Assembly (NCBI GenBank): GCA_028286365.1
Contig: JAQBRR010000001.1
Location: 478,582-542,581, forward strand
Direction of reading: 5' to 3'
Source of the DNA: Candidatus Saccharimonadota bacterium
GTDB taxonomy: Bacteria > Patescibacteriota > Saccharimonadia > Saccharimonadales > Saccharimonadaceae
DNA: 64,000 nt
How positions within the stretch are numbered: position 1 is the first letter of the stretch; the number at the start of each line of letters is the position of its first letter. Of the stretch, positions 8,857-16,670 are shown one piece after another. The position numbers and the translations under genes are program-made. The notes under the pieces are model-generated. The model saw only the letters and a list, made by a program, of their open reading frames with translations. It was not told the origin of the DNA and ran no database searches.

Positions 8857-9816
8857 ATGATTCTGGGTATTGATGAAGTAGGACGCGGTCCATGGGCGGG
8901 ACCATTAGTCGTTGGTGCTGTGGTACTAGGCGGTGCTCAGATTGAAGGTCTGACTGATAGTAAAAAACTTACAAAAAAGCGTAGAGAAGAACTCGATATA
9001 GTAATCCGTGAACGTGCCAGTGGGATCGGTCTCGGTTGGGTTGAGGCAAGTATTATTGACGAAGTAGGACTTTCGCAGGCGCTTATACTTGCAACAAAGA
9101 GAGCAGTTGAACAAATCACAGCACCGTATCACGAGATTATTATTGATGGTACCATTAACTTTTTAAAGGATACAAATAAGGGCCAGTATGTAACGACTAT
9201 GAAGAAGGCCGATCTGTTAGTGCCGGCAGTCTCAGCCGCCTCGATTGTCGCTAAGGTTGCGCGTGATGCCTATATGACAGAGCAGGCTACTATATATCCT
9301 GGGTATGGTTTTGACGCGCATGTCGGCTATGGAACAACAGCCCATAGTAATGCTATTAATCGTTTAGGTATAACTCCACTGCATCGATTGTCATTTGCGC
9401 CACTCGCAAAATATCGCAAAAAAACTATTATGTCACAAACACCAGCACATCAAGGTCCGTCCTCTGTAAATAAAACCACTAAGCAAATTGGTGATAGTGC
9501 CGAGACGGTCGCTGCTAATCATTTAGTTCAACTCGGACATACTATAATTGATCGTAATTGGAAGACTAAATTTTGTGAGATCGATATAATTTCGACTAAA
9601 AACAAAACAATTTATTTTACTGAGGTTAAATATCGTAAAACACTCCAGCAAGGTGGCGGAATCGCCGCCATTACGCCGAAGAAATTACGGCAAATGAAAT
9701 TTGCAGTTGAACTATATACTCTCAAAAATAAAATATCCGATGTTAACTTACGGCTCTTGGGGATTTCAGTAACGGGTATTCCGCCAATCGTAGAAGATTT
9801 TTTAGAGGTCGTTTAG
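8857..9816 (+). CDS. RNase HII fused to a YraN/UPF0102 endonuclease-like domain
   Basis: 319 residues. Residues 1-190 are RNase HII, which cuts the RNA strand of RNA-DNA hybrids and single ribonucleotides: GIDEVGRGPWAGPLVVGAVV with the catalytic Asp-Glu, LTDSKKLTKKRREEL, the second acidic site in IIIDGTINF, and the DLLVPAVSAASIVAKVARD block. Residues 205-319 are YraN (UPF0102), a restriction-endonuclease-like fold: GDSAETVAANHLVQLGHTII, RNWKTKFCEIDII and YFTEVKYRK, the last two carrying the E-x-D and E-x-K acidic/lysine motif. In most bacteria these are two adjacent genes. The linker (about 192-208) is encoded partly by the 15-base repeat found three times elsewhere in the window. The gene overlaps the convergent aminopeptidase by 15 bases. 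Confidence 0.92.
   Translation: MILGIDEVGRGPWAGPLVVGAVVLGGAQIEGLTDSKKLTKKRREELDIVIRERASGIGLGWVEASIIDEVGLSQALILATKRAVEQITAPYHEIIIDGTINFLKDTNKGQYVTTMKKADLLVPAVSAASIVAKVARDAYMTEQATIYPGYGFDAHVGYGTTAHSNAINRLGITPLHRLSFAPLAKYRKKTIMSQTPAHQGPSSVNKTTKQIGDSAETVAANHLVQLGHTIIDRNWKTKFCEIDIISTKNKTIYFTEVKYRKTLQQGGGIAAITPKKLRQMKFAVELYTLKNKISDVNLRLLGISVTGIPPIVEDFLEVV
9452..9466 (-). repeat. 15-base dispersed repeat, copy in a coding linker
   Basis: AAGGTCCGTCCTCTG on the plus strand, the exact complement of the repeat at 33960, 34806 and 38866 (over 15, 15 and 14 bases). It encodes part of Gln-Gly-Pro-Ser-Ser in the linker joining RNase HII to YraN. Confidence 0.8.
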
Positions 9817-12324
9817 GGCCTTAATAACTGCTACACCATCCCGCTCAATTAACTCAACGCGACCCTCGATCTCGCTAATTCCCATAGAAATTGCTCGCGA
9901 AAGTGCAATGTCATTTTTAAGAGGCGTAAAGAAATCAATATATTCTTGGAGTTGCTTCTTCGTTGAAAGAGCCGTTGCTGTATAACGAGGATATTCGTCA
10001 TAGCTTTTACCACTAGAAAACGTATCCATAACCCATTGCCAGTTGTCACGAATCCACTGCCATGTCACATCGCGACTATCACGTCCTCGGATCATGTAAA
10101 TAAACCAACGGGCGGCATCTTGTGGGCGAACGATATCTGCATCTTTAATGATCTCAAGTAGTCCATTGATTTTCTCTGGGATACGTGTACTCGTGATACC
10201 AACGGAGATATCTTGACGAAGCTCACCTGAGGATGATTTTTTATATGTTGCAAGGAGCTCATCAACAATTGCAGCATCGCCATTTCTTACAACTGTACTA
10301 ATGATGAGCGGTCGTAGTTCAGCATCTAGCTTATCCAGATCTGTTGTTTCGTAAATTGTACGAGCTGTATTAATAACGTCCGGTGCCTCACCGTAAAGCG
10401 TCAAACTCAGGATTGTCCCACGAAGTTTGGAGTCTTCTTCATCCTCGTTCTCAGCAGCAACCCATCCCAAACGTTCGTACTCAACGCGGGCGATTTCGGC
10501 TGAAAAAGCACGTAGTTTTTTCTCAGCTATTGGGTCATCCTCTACAAATTTACGTAATTCGCTAAGAGCAAGGAAAATAATAGTCCAGACTTGTTCGCTT
10601 GTTTCGTGCCGATACGCATCAATCAACTTTAGGATACGTGAACTTGGCAGAATATTACCACGCACAAGTAGAATGGCTTCATCCAGTAGTTGGAGGCGAT
10701 CAAGAGGATTCAGTGTGCCTGCTTTAACCTGCGCTAAGAGCGCTTGTAGCGTTACGTCGTCGTAATGAGTAATAAAATGTGCGGTATCACCGATATTAAG
10801 ACGAAGGGGCGCATTACTATTAGTTGCTATGCTGATTTCTTTTGTAGAAAACAGTGCTGGTAAACTATCGTCTGAAGCGTTGAGTGGTATTGGCCATAGT
10901 CGGTCAGATGAACTATGCGGTCCTACGAAGAACTGTTCTTGTGAAAGTGAAATTGTTTGCTCGGTTCGGGTGACATGTACAACGGGATAACCGGGTTGGG
11001 AAAGCCATGCATGCATAAGTCCTACGATATCTTTATTACTGGCTTGTGCGATTGCGCCCCATAGATCATCAGCTTCAGTATTATGATAGGCATGATCTTT
11101 AAAATACTGCTTGAGGCCAGCTTGAAAACTCTCATTGCCAACGTAGAATTGCAACATGCGTAATAGGCGAGCACCCTTTGCGTAGACAATTGCTCCATCA
11201 AATATCGTGCCAATTTCATCAGGATGGTTAACGTCTGTTTGGACTGATTGAACACCGTCAATACTATCGCGACGAAGTGCAAGAATACTTTCGTTAGTCG
11301 AAAAGTCGAGCCACATATTCCATTCAGGATGGATAGCATCGATCGCCAAGTACTCCATAAGGGTTGCAAAACTTTCATTAAGCCACAGATTATTCCACCA
11401 GCGCATCGTAACAAGGTTACCAAACCATTGATGAGCGAGTTCATGGGCAATGACGAGCGCTACATACTGCTTACTACTAATACTAATCGTTTCTGGTTCG
11501 GCTAATAGAGTCGTCTCGCGATAGGTGATAAGTCCCCAGTTCTCCATGGCACCAAACGCGAAATCAGGTAGTGCGACGTGATCAGACTTAGGAAGCGGGT
11601 ACTGTGTACCAAAGAACTCTTCATAAAAGTCGATGGCCTTAGTCGCAACGTCAAGTGCAAAATCAAAGCTACTTGCTGGTTGCGAGGGCGTTGCCCAAAC
11701 GTTTACTTCAACACCACGCTTGGTCATTGCGGTCTTTTTATGCATTTCACCAACTACCCATGCAACCAGGTAGGTACTCATTCGAGGAGTTGTCTCAAAG
11801 CGAGTTACAAGAAGATCGTCTTCCGTTGTTTGTTTAGCGATAGGCATATTACCCAGTACCGTAATATCTTGTTCGGTTGTAAGGGTAACGTCAAACGTTG
11901 CCTTTGCCTCAGGCTCATCAATACAGGGAAAGGCTTCACGGGCATAGTGGCTCTCGAATTGTGTTGCAAGGAGTTGTTTTTTGATACCGTCGTGTTCAAA
12001 GTAGCATGGATAAATTCCCTGCATTGCATCAGTGATTTTGCCACTAAACGCGACAACGATAATGTGCCTACCTGGTTTTAAATCCTTGTGTGTTATCACT
12101 AGCTCGTCGTGTATGTCAGTTTTAAAGTCGGCTTTTTTACCGTCGAAAGTGACTGATTGTATAGCGAGATATTTTGCGTGTAACCTAATTGCGGTAGCCT
12201 CAGGTGTGCTGACGCCGTCAATTGTGACGAGTCCACTAAATGTTCGCTCGACCCGATTCAGTGTCACTGAAAGACTGTAATGTTCTGGAATATATTGGTC
12301 GATCAGCCGTTTTACAATCTGCAT
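9802..12324 (-). CDS. M1-family zinc aminopeptidase (PepN-like)
   Basis: 840 residues, usual size for M1 peptidases, which remove N-terminal residues from peptides. The exopeptidase motif is GAMENWGLITYRE (near 255) and the zinc site is HELAHQWFGNLVT with the third ligand in WLNESFATLMEY (near 290-320). An N-terminal beta saddle and a C-terminal helical ERAP1-like domain fill the rest. No signal peptide is seen, so it is probably cytoplasmic and recycles imported peptides, useful for an organism that cannot make amino acids (inference). It converges on the RNase HII-YraN gene with 15 bases of overlap and has TGGTACAAT 7 bases before its ATG. Confidence 0.94.
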   Translation of the reverse strand: MQIVKRLIDQYIPEHYSLSVTLNRVERTFSGLVTIDGVSTPEATAIRLHAKYLAIQSVTFDGKKADFKTDIHDELVITHKDLKPGRHIIVVAFSGKITDAMQGIYPCYFEHDGIKKQLLATQFESHYAREAFPCIDEPEAKATFDVTLTTEQDITVLGNMPIAKQTTEDDLLVTRFETTPRMSTYLVAWVVGEMHKKTAMTKRGVEVNVWATPSQPASSFDFALDVATKAIDFYEEFFGTQYPLPKSDHVALPDFAFGAMENWGLITYRETTLLAEPETISISSKQYVALVIAHELAHQWFGNLVTMRWWNNLWLNESFATLMEYLAIDAIHPEWNMWLDFSTNESILALRRDSIDGVQSVQTDVNHPDEIGTIFDGAIVYAKGARLLRMLQFYVGNESFQAGLKQYFKDHAYHNTEADDLWGAIAQASNKDIVGLMHAWLSQPGYPVVHVTRTEQTISLSQEQFFVGPHSSSDRLWPIPLNASDDSLPALFSTKEISIATNSNAPLRLNIGDTAHFITHYDDVTLQALLAQVKAGTLNPLDRLQLLDEAILLVRGNILPSSRILKLIDAYRHETSEQVWTIIFLALSELRKFVEDDPIAEKKLRAFSAEIARVEYERLGWVAAENEDEEDSKLRGTILSLTLYGEAPDVINTARTIYETTDLDKLDAELRPLIISTVVRNGDAAIVDELLATYKKSSSGELRQDISVGITSTRIPEKINGLLEIIKDADIVRPQDAARWFIYMIRGRDSRDVTWQWIRDNWQWVMDTFSSGKSYDEYPRYTATALSTKKQLQEYIDFFTPLKNDIALSRAISMGISEIEGRVELIERDGVAVIKALNDL

Positions 12325-12331
12325 ATATCTT

Positions 12332-12340
12332 ATTGTACCA
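12332..12340 (-). promoter_or_regulatory. Extended -10 for the M1 aminopeptidase
   Basis: TGGTACAAT on the minus strand, 7 bases before the start codon at 12324; leaderless transcript predicted. Confidence 0.65.
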
Positions 12341-12384
12341 GAGATGAGACATCAGAGGGTAGTATTGAATTCTTTATGAATATA

Positions 12385-12400
12385 TGCTATAATATATAAT
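12385..12400 (+). promoter_or_regulatory. Overlapping -10 elements for the GNAT gene at 12406
   Basis: TGCTATAAT at 12385-12393 and a second TATAAT at 12395-12400. The second ends 5 bases before the ATG. Either gives a leader too short for a ribosome-binding site. Confidence 0.65.
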
Positions 12401-12405
12401 TAATA

Positions 12406-12945
12406 ATGATACAACCTAGATTTCTTGGCACCGAACGGGATGGTGTGATTTTAAAGCGCCTCACTCTTGATGATGCTCCCGTTCTATTTGATACGATTGA
12501 TGCAAATCGCGAACATCTTAGTCAGTACGGCGAACCAACGTCACGAAATAATCCTACGCTCGATTATGTGACCGATTCGATTGTTGCACCAGATCCACCC
12601 GATGCGCTACAGATGGGAATATGGGATAGAGACGAGTTTGTGGGAGTTATTAATGCGACACCGGGTCCAAACAATATTGCAACCATAGGATACTGGGTTG
12701 CCGAAGAAAATCAGAAAAACGGTTATGCAACCATTGCAACAAGGTCTATGGCTGAATTTGCGCGTGGAGAATTTAGGGGCGTTCAGGCACAGGTTGCACC
12801 CGAAAATAATAGAAGTAAAAGAGTCCTAGCTCGCAGTGGGTTTATGTTTTTGTTTCCTATGCATACAAGCCAGGGAATAATCGAACTATTTCATTTTATT
12901 GGTGTGCCAGCCAATCTTGATAGCAGCCTAAAAAGTACACAATAG
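12406..12945 (+). CDS. GNAT acetyltransferase, RimJ/RimL-like
   Basis: 179 residues. The N terminus VILKRLTLDDAPVLFDTIDANREHL is the typical opening of the RimJ/RimL branch that acetylates protein N termini or small amines with acetyl-CoA. IATIGYWVAEENQKNGYATIA is the acetyl-CoA pyrophosphate loop (Q/N-x-x-G-Y/F-A), and ENNRSKRVLARSGF is the conserved C-terminal motif B. The substrate cannot be read. It is followed 12 bases later by a secreted nuclease gene with its own promoter. Two more GNAT-like genes (49796 possible, 61942 clear) share the same leaderless promoter layout. Confidence 0.85.
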   Translation: MIQPRFLGTERDGVILKRLTLDDAPVLFDTIDANREHLSQYGEPTSRNNPTLDYVTDSIVAPDPPDALQMGIWDRDEFVGVINATPGPNNIATIGYWVAEENQKNGYATIATRSMAEFARGEFRGVQAQVAPENNRSKRVLARSGFMFLFPMHTSQGIIELFHFIGVPANLDSSLKSTQ

Positions 12946-12951
12946 TATAAT
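12946..12951 (+). promoter_or_regulatory. -10 element for the secreted nuclease gene
   Basis: TATAAT beginning at the last bases after the GNAT stop codon and ending 6 bases before the ATG at 12958. Confidence 0.6.
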
Positions 12952-12957
12952 GGCCAT

Positions 12958-13662
12958 ATGCCTAATGTATATAGACTGCGACGTCTCGTAACGGTTAGTT
13001 TAATACTTATCATTTTGATAGCAGTTCTAATTATGAATTTTTCGAACAATACGCTTACACAAAAAATAAATACAAAGATTCATACGGCGGTTTCAAATGG
13101 AAGTTTGGCTATCGACGAGCTACAAAAGTTAGCGATTAAAGGCCGTGCTCCGAAGACCGGATACACAAGAGCACAATTTGGTGACGGTTGGACGACGACG
13201 AAGGGTTGCGATACGCGCAATATTATCTTGCATAGAGACCTAACAGATACGCAAGTTGATCAGAAATGTGATGTGGTGAGCGGTACTTTGAACGACCCTT
13301 ATACAGGGAAAACAATTAACTTTGTGTGGGGAGGTACGACAAGTGCTGATGTACAGATCGATCATGTCGTCGCACTTTCTGATGCGTGGCAGAAGGGTGC
13401 ACAGCAAATGACGAAGAATCAACGAATTACACTTGCAAACGACCCACTCGAACTACTTGCCGTTGATGGACCCGCGAACCAGCAAAAGTCAGATGGTGAT
13501 GCAGCGACCTGGTTACCTTTCTATAAACCATTTCGATGTCAGTATGTTGCCAGGCAGATTGCAGTTAAACAGAAGTATGCATTGTGGGTCACGCAGGCCG
13601 AAAAGGACGCCATGTCTAGTATTTTGTCGACTTGCGCTACACAGATGCTCCCATCAAAATAG
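12958..13662 (+). CDS. Secreted or membrane-anchored HNH nuclease (DUF1524/GmrSD C-terminal type)
   Basis: 234 residues. A basic start (YRLRRLV) and one hydrophobic segment at about 10-29 form a signal anchor without an obvious cleavage site. The rest is the secreted HNH family: TRAQFGDGWTTTKGCDTRNIIL, DVVSGTLNDPYTGKTI, then the His-finger motif QIDHVVALSDAWQKGA, and NDPLELLAVDGPANQQKSDGDAATWLP with the conserved Asn and Lys. Three cysteines in the outer part could form disulphides. Known relatives are exported DNases of actinobacteria. In a host-dependent cell lacking nucleotide synthesis it could digest external DNA for salvage (inference). Confidence 0.88.
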   Translation: MPNVYRLRRLVTVSLILIILIAVLIMNFSNNTLTQKINTKIHTAVSNGSLAIDELQKLAIKGRAPKTGYTRAQFGDGWTTTKGCDTRNIILHRDLTDTQVDQKCDVVSGTLNDPYTGKTINFVWGGTTSADVQIDHVVALSDAWQKGAQQMTKNQRITLANDPLELLAVDGPANQQKSDGDAATWLPFYKPFRCQYVARQIAVKQKYALWVTQAEKDAMSSILSTCATQMLPSK

Positions 13663-13691
13663 TTGCAGGATTGGTCCATGTTTGTTAGAAT
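13663..13691 (+). promoter_or_regulatory. nusA promoter
   Basis: TTGCAG at 13663-13668, exactly 17 bases, then TAGAAT at 13686-13691 with TGT just before it. The start would fall near 13698, giving a 60-base leader that contains a terminator hairpin. Confidence 0.7.
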
Positions 13692-13706
13692 AAAGGTAGT
13701 ACATTT

Positions 13707-13729
13707 CCGGCCGGCAGGTCGGATTTTTT
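13707..13729 (+). terminator. Intrinsic terminator inside the nusA leader (probable attenuator)
   Basis: CCGGCC at 13707-13712 pairs with GGTCGG at 13717-13722 across the loop GGCA, then A and six T to 13729. It lies between the nusA promoter and its ribosome-binding site (AAGGAG, 13744-13749), so it must be passed before nusA is transcribed. Confidence 0.75.
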
Positions 13730-13757
13730 CATAGAAGCATTATAAGGAGAAAATAAT

Positions 13758-14879
13758 ATGGATGAAATCAACGTTAAACAATTGAGCCTAGCAGTTCGAA
13801 CAATTGCCGAGGAAAAGAACTTACCAGAAGAAACAGTATTATCTGTTATTGAGCAAGCAATCGCAGCCGCATGGCGTCGTGATAACGGTGAGCGCGACCA
13901 GGAAGTTCGTAGTGAACTTAATGTTAACGATGGAACTGCCAACGTCTTTGTTGGTCGTGAGGTTGTTGAAGAAGTTGGTAGCGACGCTGTTGAGATTAGC
14001 CTGAGCGATGCCAAGAAGATCAAAAAAGATGCAGTACTTGGCGATATTATTGAAGAGAAACACGAAGTTACCAGTTTTGGACGTGTCGCTGCTCAGACTG
14101 CTAAGCAGGTCGTTTTGCAGCGCCTCCGTGAAGCAGAGCGTGAAGTAGTCCTTGAAGAGTACGAGGACAAGATCGGCACTGTTGTTAACGGTACCGTACA
14201 ACGAGTTGAGCCACGTGTTATCCGCGTAGAGCTCGGTAAAGCTACTGGTATTATCCCCCAGAGTGAGCAAATCCAAGGTGAATTCTACAATATCGGCAGT
14301 CGTATTAAGGTATTCATTAAAGACATTGAACGAGATAATCGTGGTCCACAACTGATTCTGAGCCGTGGTAACGAACAGTTTGTTGAATATCTTTTCCGTC
14401 AGGAAGTCCCTGAGCTTGAAACTGGTGCTGTTGAAATTAAGGCGATTGCGCGTGAAGCTGGACGCCGTACCAAATTGGCTGTTGCGAGTACTGTACCCGG
14501 TGTTGATCCAGTTGGAACGTTCGTTGGTGGCCATGGAACACGTGTCCAGGCAGTTATGAATGAAATCGGTGACATGGAGAAAATCGATATTATCACTTTC
14601 GACGATAATAAAGAACAATTTATCAAGAATGCGCTGAGTCCTGCTGAAGTTGCCAAGGTTGTAATTAACGAGAAGGACAAGCGTGCAACCGTCTATGTCA
14701 ACGAAGACCAGCAGTCTATCGCTATCGGTCGTGCTGGACAAAATGTTCGCCTTGCGAGCCGTCTTACAGGTTACGAGCTAGATATTGAACAGTCAGCACC
14801 AACAAAGGCTGCCGCGCCTGCACCTAGGAAAGATATCGAAGATAGTCTTCTTGACGCTGTTGAAGAATCTGCTGAATAA
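13758..14879 (+). CDS. nusA: Transcription termination/antitermination factor NusA
   Basis: 373 residues with the standard core: N-terminal RNA polymerase-binding domain (1-125), S1 domain (VVNGTVQRVEPRVIRVELGKATGIIP, about 138-200), KH1 (RTKLAVASTVPGVDPVGTFVGGHGTRVQAV, about 235-290) and KH2 with AIGRAGQNVRLASRLTGYELDI (about 320-350). The C-terminal acidic repeats of proteobacterial NusA are absent, as in Gram-positive forms. NusA slows polymerase and stimulates intrinsic termination. The ATG is preceded by AAGGAGAAAATAAT. The usual partners (rimP, infB, rbfA) are not next to it; an ABC exporter follows. The leader terminator suggests feedback control by NusA itself. Confidence 0.95.
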   Translation: MDEINVKQLSLAVRTIAEEKNLPEETVLSVIEQAIAAAWRRDNGERDQEVRSELNVNDGTANVFVGREVVEEVGSDAVEISLSDAKKIKKDAVLGDIIEEKHEVTSFGRVAAQTAKQVVLQRLREAEREVVLEEYEDKIGTVVNGTVQRVEPRVIRVELGKATGIIPQSEQIQGEFYNIGSRIKVFIKDIERDNRGPQLILSRGNEQFVEYLFRQEVPELETGAVEIKAIAREAGRRTKLAVASTVPGVDPVGTFVGGHGTRVQAVMNEIGDMEKIDIITFDDNKEQFIKNALSPAEVAKVVINEKDKRATVYVNEDQQSIAIGRAGQNVRLASRLTGYELDIEQSAPTKAAAPAPRKDIEDSLLDAVEESAE

Positions 14880-14930
14880 CCATTCATAGTTCGTTTGTGT
14901 TACCTAGGAGGCGTATAGTAAGTAAGTATT

Positions 14931-16670
14931 ATGCGTAAACTCTTACCGTATCTTGTTCCCTATATTCCCTGGTTTTTAATCCTTGTTGGGTTTGTGTATG
15001 GTCAAACTGTCGTCACATTGAGCCTTCCTGACTATATGGCAGACATAATAAACAAAGGTATTCTCAATATGAATATTGGGTATATTTGGCAGACTGGTCT
15101 ATGGATGTTATTTATTACACTACTCGGTGGGCTTTGTACGGTTGGTGTGGGCTTTAGTGCTTCCCGTATTGCAACCGGCTTCGTCAGGCGTCTGCGCATA
15201 GGCTTGTTCACGACAATCGAAAGCTTTTCGATGCAAGAGTTTAATGATTTCTCAACTGCGTCTCTAATTACTAGATCTACAAATGATATGCAACAACTGC
15301 AGCAAACGTTTGTGCTTCTTTTAAGGATGGCACTCGTCGCGCCGTTTATGGGCATTGGTGCAATTATTAAAGCCTACCAGCTGTCACCTAACATGTCGTG
15401 GATTATGGTTATCTCAATTGCAATCCTTGTTGCAATTATTGTCGTTCTCTTTATTATCGTCGTTCCAAAATTCCAGCAGATTCAAAAACTTGTGGATCGT
15501 CTGGGTCTGCTAACTCGTGAGATGCTCACTGGTATGCGTGTTATTCGAGCGTTCCACAAAGAGTCGACAGAAGAGACGAAATTCGATAAAGCTAACCATG
15601 ATTCAATGACGTTAAATTTGTTTATAAATCGAGCGATGGTTATTTTGCAGCCTAGTATGATGCTTATCATGAGCTTTACGTCGCTCGCTGTCATTTGGAT
15701 TGGTGCACACTATATTGATATTGGTAGCCTGCAAATTGGAAGTTTGCTGGCATTTATGCAATATGCTGTCCAAGCCGTAATGTCATTCCTCATGCTCTCG
15801 TTTATTTTTATACTTGTTCCTCGTGCGGTTGTCTCGGCGAGCCGTATTAATGCTGTGCTTGCAAGTAAGCCGACTATCAAAGACCCAAAGGAACCAGTTA
15901 TTTTGCCTAAATCTGGTCAGGGTAAATTAGAGTTTCGTGATGTAACGTTTGGTTATCATGACTCACAGGAGCCCATTCTAGACCATATATCTTTTGTCGC
16001 GCGACCGGGTGAAGTGACAGCGATTGTTGGAGGAACAGGTAGTGGAAAGACGACACTCGTGTCACTTATTCCACGTCTATATGATGTTACGGGTGGGAAG
16101 ATATTGTTAGATAATATTGATATTCGTACTGTAACGCAAGCAGATCTAAGAGTAAAAATTGGCTATGTTTCGCAAAAGGCTACACTTTTTTCGGGCACTA
16201 TCGCTACCAACATTGGGTACGGTGGTCACTACTCAAAAGTCCAGCTAAAACACGCTGCAGATGTCGCCCAAGCAACAGAATTTATCAAAGACTTACCTAA
16301 AAAGTTTGATAGTGAAATTACGCAGGGTGGTACAAATTTATCAGGTGGTCAAAAGCAGCGTATTTCTATTGCACGTGCTATCGTCAAGCGTCCAAGCATC
16401 TACGTATTCGATGATAGCTTTTCAGCACTAGACCTTAAGACTGACTCAGCGCTAAGACAGGCATTAGCCGTTGAAACAAAGGCTAGAACGATGATTATCG
16501 TTGCACAGCGCATCAGTACAATTATTCAGGCAGACTCAATCGTTGTTCTTGATAATGGCAAAGTTGTGGGCGTAGGCACACATCAAACACTTATGAAGTC
16601 CTCAAAAGTATATCGAGAAATAGCGCAGTCGCAACTTTCCGAAGCAGAACTTAAGGAGGTGTCCTCATGA
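14931..16670 (+). CDS. ABC exporter half-transporter, subunit with degenerate ATP site
   Basis: 579 residues: six transmembrane helices (about 15-300) and an ATPase domain (about 325-579). Walker A is GGTGSGKTT and the signature LSGGQKQR is canonical. The Walker B end reads FDDSFSALD, with Asp in place of the catalytic Glu, and the switch histidine is Gln (VAQRIST). These are the marks of the catalytically weak half of heterodimeric exporters such as TM287/288 and BmrCD. The partner at 16667 overlaps by 4 bases and supplies the other half. Substrate unknown: drugs, lipids or peptides are all possible. AGGAGG at 14907-14912 lies about 18 bases before the ATG, longer than usual. Confidence 0.92.
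   Translation: MRKLLPYLVPYIPWFLILVGFVYGQTVVTLSLPDYMADIINKGILNMNIGYIWQTGLWMLFITLLGGLCTVGVGFSASRIATGFVRRLRIGLFTTIESFSMQEFNDFSTASLITRSTNDMQQLQQTFVLLLRMALVAPFMGIGAIIKAYQLSPNMSWIMVISIAILVAIIVVLFIIVVPKFQQIQKLVDRLGLLTREMLTGMRVIRAFHKESTEETKFDKANHDSMTLNLFINRAMVILQPSMMLIMSFTSLAVIWIGAHYIDIGSLQIGSLLAFMQYAVQAVMSFLMLSFIFILVPRAVVSASRINAVLASKPTIKDPKEPVILPKSGQGKLEFRDVTFGYHDSQEPILDHISFVARPGEVTAIVGGTGSGKTTLVSLIPRLYDVTGGKILLDNIDIRTVTQADLRVKIGYVSQKATLFSGTIATNIGYGGHYSKVQLKHAADVAQATEFIKDLPKKFDSEITQGGTNLSGGQKQRISIARAIVKRPSIYVFDDSFSALDLKTDSALRQALAVETKARTMIIVAQRISTIIQADSIVVLDNGKVVGVGTHQTLMKSSKVYREIAQSQLSEAELKEVSS

Noticed and set aside
13839-14741. 300-codon open frame antisense to nusA
   Set aside because: NusA is unmistakable on the plus strand and the antisense frame has low-complexity content typical of a codon-biased shadow.
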